NCBI GenBank assembly: GCA_022559985.1
Contig: JAFJTR010000014.1
Span: 434,001 to 498,000, forward strand
Length of the DNA: 64,000 bases
Reading direction: 5' to 3'
Source: Parastagonospora avenae f. sp. tritici 18332-5
Lineage: Eukaryota; Ascomycota; Dothideomycetes; Pleosporales; Phaeosphaeriaceae
Numbering within the stretch: the first letter of the stretch is position 1; each line of letters opens with the position of its first letter. The notes below the pieces were generated by a model, which was not told the DNA's origin, made no database searches, and saw only the letters and a program-made list of their open reading frames with translations. The position numbers and the translations under genes were made by a program. Below are positions 47,936 through 58,990 of the stretch, piece by piece.

Positions 47936-49168
47936 GCGATGCATTCGGTGTGATCGGCCGAGGGACTAAGCTGGCGGCTTGCGGGCTTGCGTGCTTGAGC
48001 TTAGGAGGTTTGTTTTCAGTGTCGATAGTGAATGGTATGTGTACCTTTGCGGCTCTCCTACAAAAGCGGTGACTGACGGGTGCACAGTGGTCTCGGCGTA
48101 CGAAGGTCGTTCGCCCTTGTCGGATGTCGCTGTCCTGGGCTTTTGAATACCATCGGTCCTTGTGCATTCTGTATCTGTCGCTGTTCTGTGTTGACTGCAG
48201 CGTTCTTTACGAGCGATGCGATCTCTTCCTTGCCTTCGTGTGGTGTCACGACCGAACTGTGACATGCGCGAGTGTACAAGACAGGTCGTCGGAGAGTGCA
48301 GTGGCGCTTCTTCGCAGCACAGTAAAATCCGAGTATGTGCGTTGTTGATACATTTCATGCGACCATTTCGGCGGTGAGGTTGGTAGAGTTCGTATTGCTT
48401 GACCAGGCTTGTTGCTGAAGTCAGTGATGTCTCTGGTTGCATGTTATGGGGTGTAGCCTCTCAATGTACCTACAGCCACTTCACGTCATTGTCTCATTCG
48501 TTCCGTCTTTTATGATGCCTTGTTGAGGGTCTGTGTACTAGGCCTTGCGTCGTTCGCGGTAGTTGTCGGGGAAGGCTAGACGTCGTCGCCCTTCTACACA
48601 AGTAAAAGCTCTTCCACACCTCCTCCTCCTCTTCTCTCCCACCAACAGCCCCGCACAACCGCTTCCTAAAGTCGACCTCAACTGAGCCTCTTGAGCTATT
48701 GCGATTTCAAGGCACCGAATAGCAATTGGCGTTCGACAATCGGAGAGCCTCTGCCTGAGCGCACCACGCTAACACGAGGTGCGTACTTGCGTTGAACTCT
48801 TTCCCACGAGCGCAGATGCAGCATTACTTGCTCTCCAGACTTTCGATACGAATACTCTCTCACAAGTCAACGACCGCGAGTCGCAAGAGTAGGACGTTGT
48901 GTGACAGTGGGCGATCGCGCTTCAACGTTAAGATCCATACCCAGATCTCATTTTTTGAATCCTCTTACTGACTACGTGAGCTGTAGGCCCGGCTTTTGCG
49001 AGTCGTCAATTATTTGCGTTCTCCTCGCACGGATATCTCCAGCCGAACACATTTCTCCGGATCCGCGAGGACGACAACGATACAGGTATCGATTATCAAT
49101 CGGTAAGAGCTTTCTCGTCTTGTTTACAAATCGCCGCTTAAATAAATCCTTGCAGCGTGGTATAAACC
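47936..49168. other. Intergenic and 5' leader of zinc-finger gene
   Basis: No gene seen on either strand. A likely 5'-UTR intron lies at 49103-49155 (GTAAGA...TTGCAG), ending 13 bases before the zinc-finger start codon. Confidence 0.45.
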
Positions 49169-49879
49169 ATGGTTGCATATGGGGATTCGGCACGACCAGT
49201 CGATCAGTACAAGGTCAACAGAGAGGTCAATGGGGACTATACAGGCAGAGGCGAGGACGTGAGCGACAACGATGAGGCCAGCGCGATACTCTCCTGTGGC
49301 ATCTGCTGCCTACCTTTCAGCCAAGCCGGCCAACTCGCGCGTCACAAGAGCAGGGTGCATACCTCTGAGAGGCCCTTTGCATGCCCAGATTGCGATTTAA
49401 AGTTTAGTCGTAAATCCAATGTAAAACGGCATCGGAAACGACTTCACAATTACACGTCAGACGACGACACCGCTTCTACCTCACGCGACGACATCACTTC
49501 TACCTCATGGGACGTACGACGAAGTGTTTCACCCACAGTCGAACCTCGCGAGCCTCTGACATTAGGTCCAGGAGGAATCAAGGCTTTCCAAGAAGAATTC
49601 GAATTTGCCCGGCCTCCCTCGCCCCCATCTCCTACAGGCTCCGGTCTTGCCAACAACTCGTCTAATCGATCCGTCCCACCAACCGACCAAGAACTACTCG
49701 CTTCAGAGCTCAGGCACTTCGAGCGACATGTGCCTCGGGGAACGGTTGGAGAAGAATTTGTTCGTATGCGGAGCGACTGGCACCAGAGGTTGGCTATACT
49801 ACACTTGAAGGAGGGAACGAAAGCTGTGCGGAGGTTGCATCGTGTCTATGGTGCCGATGAGAATCCAGGTGAGGAATAA
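49169..49879 (+). CDS. C2H2 zinc-finger protein
   Basis: Single coding exon of 236 residues starting MVAYGDSARPVD. Two adjacent C2H2 fingers at about residues 43-93: CGICCLPFSQAGQLARHKSRVH and CPDCDLKFSRKSNVKRHRKRLH, joined by a TSERPFA linker close to the classical TGEKPY type. After them come an acidic, Ser/Thr-rich region, a Pro-rich stretch (RPPSPPSPTGSG) and a helical C-terminal part with HFERHVPRGTVGEEFVRMRSDW. It is probably a sequence-specific DNA-binding regulator in the nucleus; targets are unknown. A 5'-UTR intron just upstream supports the start. Confidence 0.85.
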   Translation: MVAYGDSARPVDQYKVNREVNGDYTGRGEDVSDNDEASAILSCGICCLPFSQAGQLARHKSRVHTSERPFACPDCDLKFSRKSNVKRHRKRLHNYTSDDDTASTSRDDITSTSWDVRRSVSPTVEPREPLTLGPGGIKAFQEEFEFARPPSPPSPTGSGLANNSSNRSVPPTDQELLASELRHFERHVPRGTVGEEFVRMRSDWHQRLAILHLKEGTKAVRRLHRVYGADENPGEE

Positions 49880-50451
49880 GTCGTGCCAGACAGGTGTCTC
49901 ACTCAAGAGCAGGTGCGTGAGCGGTCGATAAAGATTGATGATAAATGCGACTGTCGCCATGCGATGACGCATTACATTGGTGGAAAGGACATGGATGGTC
50001 AAGTGTACTTGAACAAGAAATCATAGAAAAAATGGACGCGAGACAAAAACCCGTGTTACCTGCCAATCCTCGTATCGAATGAACGCCACCGTCGCTCATG
50101 GTGAACACGTTTGTCAAGTTACGTGATGACATCTCGAAGAAAGCCGCCAGTAGTAAGAAGTGAGGAAATTTGCCGAATCAGGATGAGATGCCACCGGAAG
50201 GTCATTGTACTTAGCGGCGTCGTTGAGCTACACTGCATTTCTGCGGGTATTAGGGGAATGACGAAGTCTATAGCAAACCACGTGCGAGTTTGCATGCTTA
50301 CTGGCAAGCCTAGATCCACGACTGACATTGGTGACTCGTACCGTGACTGATCAAAAGTTTGCTGTAGATCCATATAAATGCAGCAATCGGAAGAAGGAAT
50401 GTATCTACTTAGCATTTGTATCTTTGTTCATTCGTCTCTTTCACCCTTGAA
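49880..50451. other. Intergenic
   Basis: About 570 bases; 3' end of the zinc-finger gene and promoter of the MYND gene. No coding signal. Confidence 0.4.
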
Positions 50452-51556
50452 ATGGCAAATCCAATGGAAAACGCTCCAATATGCACTATGAAGGAGTGCT
50501 TTAACTCTAGTACCAATCTTTGTGGTCGCTGTAGAATCGTGTATTATTGCAGCAAATCATGTCGGGTTGTGCATTGGCCAGAGCACAAAGACGCCTGCTA
50601 CGAAGCCGCCAATATTGACCGCACTGTACAAAGAGCTGGATCGTTGCTGCAGGACAAGTTTTACTTGTTCGGCGAGAAGACCTTTGCATCCAAGTTTGTG
50701 GAGGTCACCCGCAACAGTGGTCGACTGCATGTCACTCTCGACACCACACGGGACTTCCAAATATTTCTGCATCACATGGTTCAAAGCGGCCAGGAGAATC
50801 ATATGCTTTTAGCCTTAATGACTGGACGTGTCACGTTTGGCATATTCTACGATATCCTCTGTGAGCTACTGAAGAGTTCGCTCACCCCCAACACCCCCTT
50901 CATAATTTTCGAGAGACTTAACAATCGCAGACACACCTACTCAGATTGAGGAGCTTGTGGCTGATCTTAAGCAACCCCCTTTTTGCGCCGAAGGTGCCTT
51001 TGTCGCCAAATTGGAGTTGTTGGTCCATTCCATCACTGAAGGGGGATACAGGAGCTTTGACAAACACAATCTCTTTCGCATCAAAGCAAAGCACTCCTCT
51101 CAAAACTGGTACTTAGACACATTTGGCGCAAAATATGGCATTTTCTTTGGATGCATTGACAGCCAAACCTATCTTGGATCTTTTGCGAAGAGAGTCAACG
51201 TCGTCGCGCCTGGAGGCACATGGAAGAAGCTTTACGATACGCTGAGCGAACTGCCACGTGAAGGTACTGTCACGAACAGGATCCAGCTCGATGCAACTAG
51301 GGAGATTATTCATGCTATGAAAGACTTCGAGAAAGAGACCGCAACCGCAATTCTGGATCTTTTGCGATCTTCTGATGACGCTTACACTGCTCGAAGAGGA
51401 CGCCTACTAGAGCTGATATCGGGCTCACTAGAGAGATTCGTGGCCAATGCTGACTACAAGAACGATTTTGCCGCTGTCAAAAGCAAGGATCTTGCCGAGG
51501 AGTCGAGCGTACGAGCATGTTCCCGTCTGCGATGGGCGACCATGAGCGCTATGTGA
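50452..51556 (+). CDS. MYND zinc-finger protein
   Basis: Two exons, 50452-50860 and 50931-51556, giving 344 residues. The intron has GTGAGC, a CTTAAC branch point and CGCAG, and splices in phase 1. The MYND finger occupies about residues 11-50 (CTMKEC...CGRCRIVYYCSKSCRVVHWPEHKDAC) with the expected Cys/His spacing. The remaining 290 residues contain no SET signature and no domain I recognise; they are mixed helical with GKxVNVVAPGGTW-like loops. MYND fingers bind Pro-rich partner peptides; many fungal proteins of this size combine a single N-terminal MYND with an unknown body. An upstream in-frame ATG at 50416 would add 12 residues, but the chosen ATG has the better context. Confidence 0.85.
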
Positions 51557-51864
51557 AACAGTTCGAGGTCTGACAAGGGTGTCTTGAGAAGAAGTGTAGT
51601 TAGTTTGCCGTTCACTCCATCCTCAATTTCCACTTCGGTGTGTCATTTCAGTCTTACTCATGTAGTCTACTTTATAAAGAGTCTTAGTGTCATCATACAT
51701 GCAACTCTATACCCAGGTGATATAGATTTTGATCGCGGTAATCTTAAATTTTCTCACTCCTCTGCCGTAACACAGCACTCTCGCAAAAGCTACCACAACA
51801 AACGAGGAAACAGTTTCCTCTGCATATTCTGTTAAACTACCAAGCTATCTCGTCCAGCAGACGC
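51557..51864. other. Intergenic, convergent
   Basis: About 300 bases between the MYND gene (+) and a small Cys-rich ORF (-). Nothing seen. Confidence 0.35.
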
Positions 51865-52143
51865 TCAAAAATCATCAGCCTTCCACGCCTCATTCGTCTT
51901 ATGCCGCGGGCACGAATCAAAAATCCCCTGATTCGGCTTCTTACCTCCCACCTTCTTGCTTGTCGTGATGCAGATATCGATGCCCGCAGCATACGTTGCA
52001 CAGGGCCGTGCGGGAGTCTTGCAACCGCAGTTGTAGTAGCACCATACCTGGCCGGTGTTGGTGGGGTCGCACATATTCGTTAGATCGGTAGATTGGAAAT
52101 TGGTAATGTAATTTGCTGTTTCCTTTGGCAAGTTGCTTGGCAA
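51865..52143 (-). CDS. Small Cys-rich ORF, copy A
   Basis: Minus-strand frame ending in KADDF. It contains MCDPTNTGQVWCYYNCGCKT, further single Cys residues, and a GIFDSCPRHK near the end. It matches copy B (52390-52727) in Cys spacing and several residues, so the two are tandem paralogues. The first in-frame ATG is at 52074 (MCDPT); conserved-looking sequence extends upstream to an LPK motif and beyond without ATG, so an upstream exon is likely. No signal peptide lies in this frame, although a hydrophobic leader-like stretch occurs just upstream in another frame (about 52190-52240). Family unknown. Confidence 0.4.
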   Translation of the reverse strand: MPSNLPKETANYITNFQSTDLTNMCDPTNTGQVWCYYNCGCKTPARPCATYAAGIDICITTSKKVGGKKPNQGIFDSCPRHKTNEAWKADDF

Positions 52144-52389
52144 GATGGTGGTTTGGAATTCGAAGTTTCGGGATATGGTACAGTATGAGAAATAGAAAAA
52201 GGAGCAATGTCGAGGATATATGTACTATAGAAAATGTGAATGCAGGTCGACTACGGTACTCACACCTTCGACGACTCAACCTCCAGCGAAGTTAACACAA
52301 TAGGTGTGAGATACACGCTTCATTTCCACACAACTCATCGAATAATCAATTAACATTCGATACGTGTCTATCAATCCTTGGAATTGGCC

Positions 52390-52727
52390 TCAGAATCGTC
52401 TGCTCACCATATGCCACGGACACGTATCAAGCATACCCTGACATGGTGAAAGACGTGAACGAGAAACCCAAAGACTCGCCATCTTCACGCAACCTATCGC
52501 CCTTCCTCATCCCTCCCCCTCACTTAAACCTGCCTCCAAACCCTCCCCGCCGCACACATCCTACAATACTTCTGAAAGCTCGTGACCGGCACCATGCCCT
52601 GGACAAACTTGCCCGTCGCCAGACACATGCCGGATGCGAACTGCCATTCAACGCAGGGGTTTGTGGGGATGCGGTGGCCGCAGGAGGGGTAGAAGGTGCA
52701 TGTGTTTGTGGAGTGGGGGTCGCACAT
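52390..52727 (-). CDS. Small Cys-rich ORF, copy B
   Basis: Proposed exons 52530-52727 and 52390-52437 on the minus strand, joined in phase 0 (donor GTTTAA is weak; acceptor CAG). The first exon starts MCDPHSTNTCTFYPSCGHR; the second encodes GMLDTCPWHMV, matching GIFDSCPRHK at the end of copy A. That match is the main reason for calling the intron. As in copy A, an upstream LPK motif suggests a further 5' exon. Eight or more Cys residues in about 80 suggest a disulphide-rich fold; secretion is possible but not shown. Confidence 0.4.
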
Positions 52728-53235
52728 TTTGGATGCGGTAGAGTTGGGATTGGTGAACTGGGTGGGAGGTTGGATGCGTATGTGGTTCGGTGGTTTAGGT
52801 AGCTTGAGTGGAATGGGTGTCGTCGTGCTATGCTGCTAGGCGTTGGAGATGACAGTTCGAACCATGAATATAGAACGAGAAGGTACAGCGAGAAGGTGGT
52901 TGTTATGCTGCTTGAGCTGCGCCTACCCGGCTATCCGACTGGCACCTGCTCACGATCTGGCATCGTGGTCGATGCAAGATGCCAACTCACTAAACTTCAC
53001 ACTCACAAGCCAATAAGCAGAACACATATGATGATTTTCCGTTTGCATTTTCTTCGTCACTCAGTTGTATCCAACTATACGTGTACATGAGACATAGCTA
53101 CATGCCAATGTGCAGCGTAGCGAACGCAAAGCTTCGCGAACGCTACGATGCTCATGTATCTCTGAGTAATTCTTCACAAATCCTCAAGTCCTCCAATCCG
53201 CTAATTTTCGCCAATCCTCCAACACCTAACGCCCT
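52728..53235. other. Intergenic
   Basis: About 500 bases between copy B and the low-complexity gene, both minus strand. May contain the missing 5' exon of copy B; no coding signal stands out. Confidence 0.35.
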
Positions 53236-55350
53236 TCAGCCACCCTTGCGCATGTTGCCGTCAGCTGGACCAGTCTTAGACACCGCGTTTGCTATTCCGC
53301 CAGTGCCATTGACCTTGTCTTTCCCATCACCTGCAGTTGGGCCAGTCTTGGGAGCCGCATTCGCCATTCCTCCTCCACCCATGCCACCTCCACCCTTATC
53401 CTTGCCGTCACCTCCACCACCGCCGTTGCCCTTCTTCTTGTTGAAGTTCTTCTTACGAACCTTACCAGTGACCTGATTGCTAGACTGATTGCTAGAATGG
53501 TTGGCTTGTTGCTTCGGAACGACCGGGCCCTTCGACCTGTCGTTGCCCTGGGTCTTGAGAGCCGCGGAAAGTGCTGGAGACTTGTTGGTCGCCTGGGTCT
53601 TCTGAGGTGCTGGAGTCTTATTCTCGGCCTTGGTGTTGGGTGCCTTGGTGTTGGTTGACTCCTGCTTCTTGACTGATTCGCCATTCTTCGCCTCCTGCTT
53701 CCTGGCTATATCGCCATTCCTCGCTTCGACATGACTAGCGAGCTTCACACTGTCGTCCATCGGGGGCACACCGCGAATTTTCTCGGGAACCCAGAAGTCT
53801 GGAAATGCTTCGAGCCCCTCGGCGGATTTCTTGAACGACGTGGGAGAGGCGGCGAACTGCGACTTTGGAGGGATGCCGTTACCGGTCTTGGCTGAGTCGC
53901 ACTGCGCGTCAGTGACGGTAGTGCGGTGAAGTACCTCGCCAATGCTCTGGTGCTCGGTCTCGGGCTGGCGCTCGAACACGGGCTGCTCCTTGGCCAGCTG
54001 TGCCATCTGAGCGCTGTCCTTCCTGTCATCCTGAGCGGGAGCCGGGCTGACAACGGAGGTCTTCTTCTGCGTAGCATCCTCTTGGTCTGCACCGGAGGCT
54101 GTCGTGACACCAGCTTGACCCACTGCCTTCCCACCCAACGCCTGCATCAGCACATCATGGATGGTGTCCGAATACTTGTTCCGTGAGATAGCGCGCGCGT
54201 TGTCGAGGTCGTTCAGCTCGTTTCGGTACTCCTCAATCTTCTCGCGCTGTTCAGCCGCCAATCGAGAGAAGTCCGGCCCAGCCTTGAGCTGTGTCGAAGC
54301 CGCAATCATGCCACTCTTCTTGGCTTCTCCACTTAGCTTACACGCTTCCTGCAACTTATTGTAGAAGCGCTCCTCCATTCGCTGAATGGTCTTAACGTGA
54401 TTCCGCTCAGAGTCTCGCGCGAATGCAAGCAGGGAGAGAAGGATGTTTCGCTTCTTCAGAAAAGCTGCTTGGTCCGTCTCGCGGGCCGCCTTCGCCTCCT
54501 CTAGCTTTCGCTGCAACTTGCGGGCGAGGGTGATGTTGAAGACCTGGAGCTGCATGAGAGACTCGTGGTCGAGAAGCTTGACTGTAGCATCGGGTGTGTT
54601 GTGGTTTGCGTCCATGACAGAGTTTTGGCCTTCATGGGGGACGAAATCCCGGAGAACTGAGTGGGCGGGTGGCGTATCGCCTGACAGATGATGATGCCTA
54701 GGCGTCAACTTGTGGATGCGCTTTGGAATCGGCGCGTGGATGTGGAGCGCGTCAGGGATGCCTCCATCTGCACCGCTGGCGATAGTACTCGCGGGCTGTT
54801 GACCCGTTGTCTTGGTCGTCTTCGCGTTCTTTGCACCTGACCCGCTTCCGTTCGTCTTCGAGTTACCTGACTTGCCATTTCCCTTTGTAGATGGTCCTGA
54901 AGACATGGTGGCGGCCGTCGACGTAGTAATATGAGGCGTAACGATGGGTGTGTGCGCGAGAGTGCCCATATGCGGAGCAGAAGATGTCAAAATAGCGCGT
55001 GACTGCATTCCGGAGTGAGTTGTGTAAGGACTGGCAGGCGACATCCATGGAGCAGAAGCAAGCGGCATAAAGAACTGGGGCGACTGCCTGGGTGTGTAGC
55101 GGCCATACTTCTGAGCCCACGGTGCCATAGGATCTGGGACAAAGTTGTAAGGAGCGACTGCCTCTGCACCTGGTACCTGGATTGGGGCTGGGACAGCGCG
55201 CGGGCCGTGGTTGCCAGTATTCTGGGAGCGTCCACCTCTTCCGCCATTGTAACCGCCTTGACCTTTGTTGGGGCCTCTATTGCGGTTGCCGTAGGCCGAA
55301 TGCCCGTTGCCGGCGTGGCCAGGCGGTGCAAATGGGTAGTCGTTAGCCAT
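53236..55350 (-). CDS. Low-complexity Gly/Asn/Lys-rich protein with coiled coil
   Basis: Single-exon frame of 704 residues from ATG 55350 (MANDYPFAPPGHAG). The N-terminus is RGG/NRG-like (GNRNRGPNKGQGGYNGGRGG), followed by a Pro/Tyr/Met-rich stretch. A central Thr/Gly/Lys low-complexity block precedes a helical coiled-coil segment (about residues 245-385, including RKLQRKLEEAKAARETD and AAEQREKIEEYRNEL). The C-terminus is Lys/Gln/Asn-rich and ends with KKNFNKKKGNGGGGGDGK and repeated GIANAVSKTGP/MANAAPKTGP units. Arg-Gly-rich and Lys-rich tails suggest RNA association, but no RRM, KH or helicase motif is present. The frame is open further upstream, but its start context is best at 55350. Function unknown. 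Confidence 0.75.
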   Translation of the reverse strand: MANDYPFAPPGHAGNGHSAYGNRNRGPNKGQGGYNGGRGGRSQNTGNHGPRAVPAPIQVPGAEAVAPYNFVPDPMAPWAQKYGRYTPRQSPQFFMPLASAPWMSPASPYTTHSGMQSRAILTSSAPHMGTLAHTPIVTPHITTSTAATMSSGPSTKGNGKSGNSKTNGSGSGAKNAKTTKTTGQQPASTIASGADGGIPDALHIHAPIPKRIHKLTPRHHHLSGDTPPAHSVLRDFVPHEGQNSVMDANHNTPDATVKLLDHESLMQLQVFNITLARKLQRKLEEAKAARETDQAAFLKKRNILLSLLAFARDSERNHVKTIQRMEERFYNKLQEACKLSGEAKKSGMIAASTQLKAGPDFSRLAAEQREKIEEYRNELNDLDNARAISRNKYSDTIHDVLMQALGGKAVGQAGVTTASGADQEDATQKKTSVVSPAPAQDDRKDSAQMAQLAKEQPVFERQPETEHQSIGEVLHRTTVTDAQCDSAKTGNGIPPKSQFAASPTSFKKSAEGLEAFPDFWVPEKIRGVPPMDDSVKLASHVEARNGDIARKQEAKNGESVKKQESTNTKAPNTKAENKTPAPQKTQATNKSPALSAALKTQGNDRSKGPVVPKQQANHSSNQSSNQVTGKVRKKNFNKKKGNGGGGGDGKDKGGGGMGGGGMANAAPKTGPTAGDGKDKVNGTGGIANAVSKTGPADGNMRKGG

Positions 55351-58300
55351 ACTTGCAATCGAATGGCTCGTTACACAGGAGAAGGATTGATATGGGGCCA
55401 ATGAATCGCTAGTTGAGAAGCTTTTTGGCTGGTGGAAGGGGCTGCAAGTTTGCGTAGTAGAGAGGGAGAGGAAGAAACGGAGGGCGATTGATATTGGACT
55501 AGCGCGCAGATTGCTGATGTTGTGGATATCCAGACGGATACCTTCTCCATGGCGACCGCTTCGCAGCTTGCCTCTTATTTGTTCCCGGCGCCCGCACGCC
55601 GTTTGCACCGATCGACCTCTCTTTCACTCTACACTGCTCCGTCCCGACTTGTTTTGCAAGCTAGATGAACTCCGGGGAAAAACGGGGTTCTTCTGATGGG
55701 TGGCAAGTTGGTCTTTGAGTTTAAAGAAAGTGCAGAGCGTTTAGTGATAAGAACATGAATCGTCATGCGTGTCAAGCTCTACAGAGGATCACGACCCACC
55801 AGTACGCAAGTTTTGCGGCCCATCATTATTGATAATTATAGGCACGTCATGTACCTTCGAAAGTCTCAAGTGCTGTACCTACATTGCGCTCGACGTGATC
55901 TACCTTTCCAAAGGTTACAGCACCTGAATGACCTTCCAAGCTCGAGTTGCCTTTTCAGCTGATATGAAGAGGTGACTGGAATGTACGAAATTTTCTGGAT
56001 TTTATGCTATTACCGTTCTGTCGCAGAAATGGACATAGCTATGTCGAGCCTGACCGACTCCTAGCGTGACAGAGATCGTGACATGCCAGTATGGTTACTT
56101 TACACAGCCGAAGGTGCGGCGCACGTGTCAGTATCTCAAGAATCAGAAGACGATGTAGTTAGTTCACTAGACTCTAAGATGCAACGAAGCGAAGAGGCTA
56201 AGCGCATGCATGGTGACGCAAAGCGCATCCCATAGACAAAGAGAGAACCGGCGCGTAGGGACCAAAGAAGCTATCGAACGCTAAAGTGGACACTAAGAAA
56301 GGGTAGAAGAAGTGCTTTCATGGTTAGGGGTTCAAAATGAAATGGTATGAATTACACAATCGACAAAGGAAACAGCCACGGTTGCACAGCGTACTTTAGA
56401 CGGGACAAAGACAGCATCATTACCCATAGGGTGTGAGACAAGAACAGCCGACCTACCAGCAATAGAGTTTTACAAAGTGTAATGGGTCGAGACACAAACG
56501 CCAGGCCTGCAATAGCAGTAAGCTACACGCCCCAAATACTTCCAGCCAAGGAAGGCGCAGTCAAGAGACATGCACAAGAGCGTCTTCGCACGTGCCAGCC
56601 AGGCTACAAGTTGGAGGCCTCAGTAATACGCCGCGACCCAAACCATGGGCATGGGGATGCGCATAGGTTAAAGGTGGCGAAGAGGAGCATGTCGTACTTG
56701 GCTGTCAGCTGATAAGCAGCACATCCCTGTCCAAAGATAGTGCGCCTAAATGGTCCCCGACGACATCCCAAGCCAACAAGGCACCTACAGGGTCGGCAGA
56801 ACAGCAAACACTTGGGGTTGGTTATCATCTGCCTGTGAAATCGACACGTTCCTGGCCGCTCATGCAGACCTTGGCAACAGCTTTGGCGTTTACGTGCGGC
56901 AAGGACCCGGTGAACGATAACGGTGCCTGCATCGCGTCAGGTGATTCTCGCGTTCCAGGCTCAGGGCAGGCATGGATCCAGATGATCGATTTCGTGGTTT
57001 ACATTGCTGTGGCTTTCTGCCTCGTACGCCATCCCCACATTGCGTAAGTTGGATTCAGTTAGCAAGCACACAGTGCACGAAGGAGTGCTCGGGTCGAGGC
57101 CCGATGTCAGCATTGATTGCCGAAGAGATCGACTGCTGAACATGACGCCCGGCTACAACATCCATACAGACAGAGGCGGAGAGATAGCGTTGGTCAGGGA
57201 AACACGCAACTCGGACGAAGACAGTGTTGAAGGTGGTCAGCCTGAGTAAAGGACCTGAGAGTGCTGATGATTCGGCCTAAGGTGGCTCCGAGGAGGCGAC
57301 ACGGACGGTGTTGAGGACAGTGGAGAAGGCAAGTGATGGCAAATGGCGGGGGCTTCGCAACACCCGGTCGTGCCGTGCCAGCCTGCTGAGACAAGCGCGA
57401 CGAAGAGAGGCTCGATTGAGGTCAGACGAGTGACTGTACGCGTGAGATGTGATAGAGAACAGAAGAAGGCGCGTGGGGGGTGTAGCCTTGTTGGCGACGA
57501 CCTGCCATAACCGTCGCGGCATATGCACCAGGTGCGATACAGTGTCAGCGTGGACGCGCACGACGACAGCTGGCGTTGGTGTTGGTGTCTGTCGCAGCTG
57601 GCAGCTCGCGGTGTCGTCGCTGAGGTTCGAGTGTCGACCAGTTCGTGTCCTGGTGGGGCGCGCAGTGGGGGTCCAGGTTACGTTTCGCCAGAAGCGCACA
57701 CGGCAATTCGATCGACATCGATGGCCGTCGACGATGCGCGGCGTGATGGGTGATAGGGTGTGACAAAGCTTGATGCGCATGCACCCATCTCTAGACCACG
57801 GAGATGGCCAGCCATGGAGAGGAACTGCCTAACTCGGAGGCCGTGGCCGAGTGCGACACCGCAGCGCTAGCGGTGCGACTCTCTGGCGCAGAGACAGGCG
57901 CTGGACACTGGAGGGCCTGCTGTCGTCTCGTCGCCGCTGAAACTCGCACCCACTGCGCTGCAGCGCCGGGCCGATGATTGGTGGCAGCAAACGGGCCGGC
58001 GACGCTGCGCTGCTGGTCGGACCCCCAAAGTGGCAGCTTCGGAGGATTTAGCGAATGGGCTGCTCAGCGCCCTGGGCCGACTGTCGACGAGGCAGCGCAG
58101 ACCCGGGGGAGTGGTTCAAGTCTTGGAAGCGCTGCAGTGCTGCAGAGCACACGAAGTCGACCTGCTGCCTGGGTCTGTCCTCCCTGAGCTGAGGGCGCGG
58201 TGAGGGCGCTGTCGATGGCGATGGTGATGGCTGATGGGATAGGATGGGACGCGCAGCCTGGCGAGATTTGCTTTCTCTTGGGGTGTTGGAAAGGAGGGGT

Positions 58301-58990
58301 AGCATCGTCTTTGGCCTCTGGCCTCTGGCCTCTGGGGTCCACGGCTGTTCTTGCTGATCCCGTTCGCCTCATCTTGGAGGCTCAGAGGGCGGCGTGCGGC
58401 GTGTGAGTCTCCCGAGGTCTGTCCCTCCAGGCGCCACACTCGCATCACCACGCGCCCCCTGCGGTCGCCGTGGCGGCATACACGGCGGCATGGCCTGTGA
58501 CGGGCTTCCACTGACGGCCTCTGCAACGGCTAACCGCTGGCATCGTGAGGAGGAGACAGGCCGAGTCGCAGGCGAATCGCCCGTGCACGGCAAGTCGCAC
58601 CCATTGGACGGGGAAGCCACTAATGTAGGCCGATGGGGATGGGCAAGCACCACCACACTCCCTTGGCGTGCATGGAATCCGCGTTACAGCAAAATCTCGG
58701 TCCTACTCCTTCCCATCCCTCGAAGCTCCAATCTTGATCATTGTTCTTTGTTCCTGATGACTGCCTGCGTCCTATGTGCGTCTTGACTGTCACGAGTAAC
58801 GGCCGCACCCCCCACGACTGAACGGCCGACTCTTCCCCCATAGCACCTGCCTGCCCTTGCAGCGATCCGCACTGAACCACCACCCGAAGCTCCACCCCTC
58901 ACGGCAATTCGCAGCCTTGCCGTCGCCAGCCTTGGAACGTCGCCCAACTGCCGCTGCTGCCACTGACCTCCCGCCCACCTGAGCGTGTCA
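55351..58990. other. 3.6-kb divergent intergenic region
   Basis: Lies between a minus-strand gene and a plus-strand gene. Frames are short and overlap on both strands. From about 57250 onward it is CG-rich with a tandem GGCCTCT-type heptamer (about three copies near 58313-58335) and long CT/CA-rich stretches, consistent with an extended promoter or leader. No RNA gene or mobile element recognised. Confidence 0.45.

Noticed and set aside
52845..52870. GTTCGAACC resembling a tRNA T-loop
   Set aside because: No acceptor, D or anticodon stem can be folded around it.
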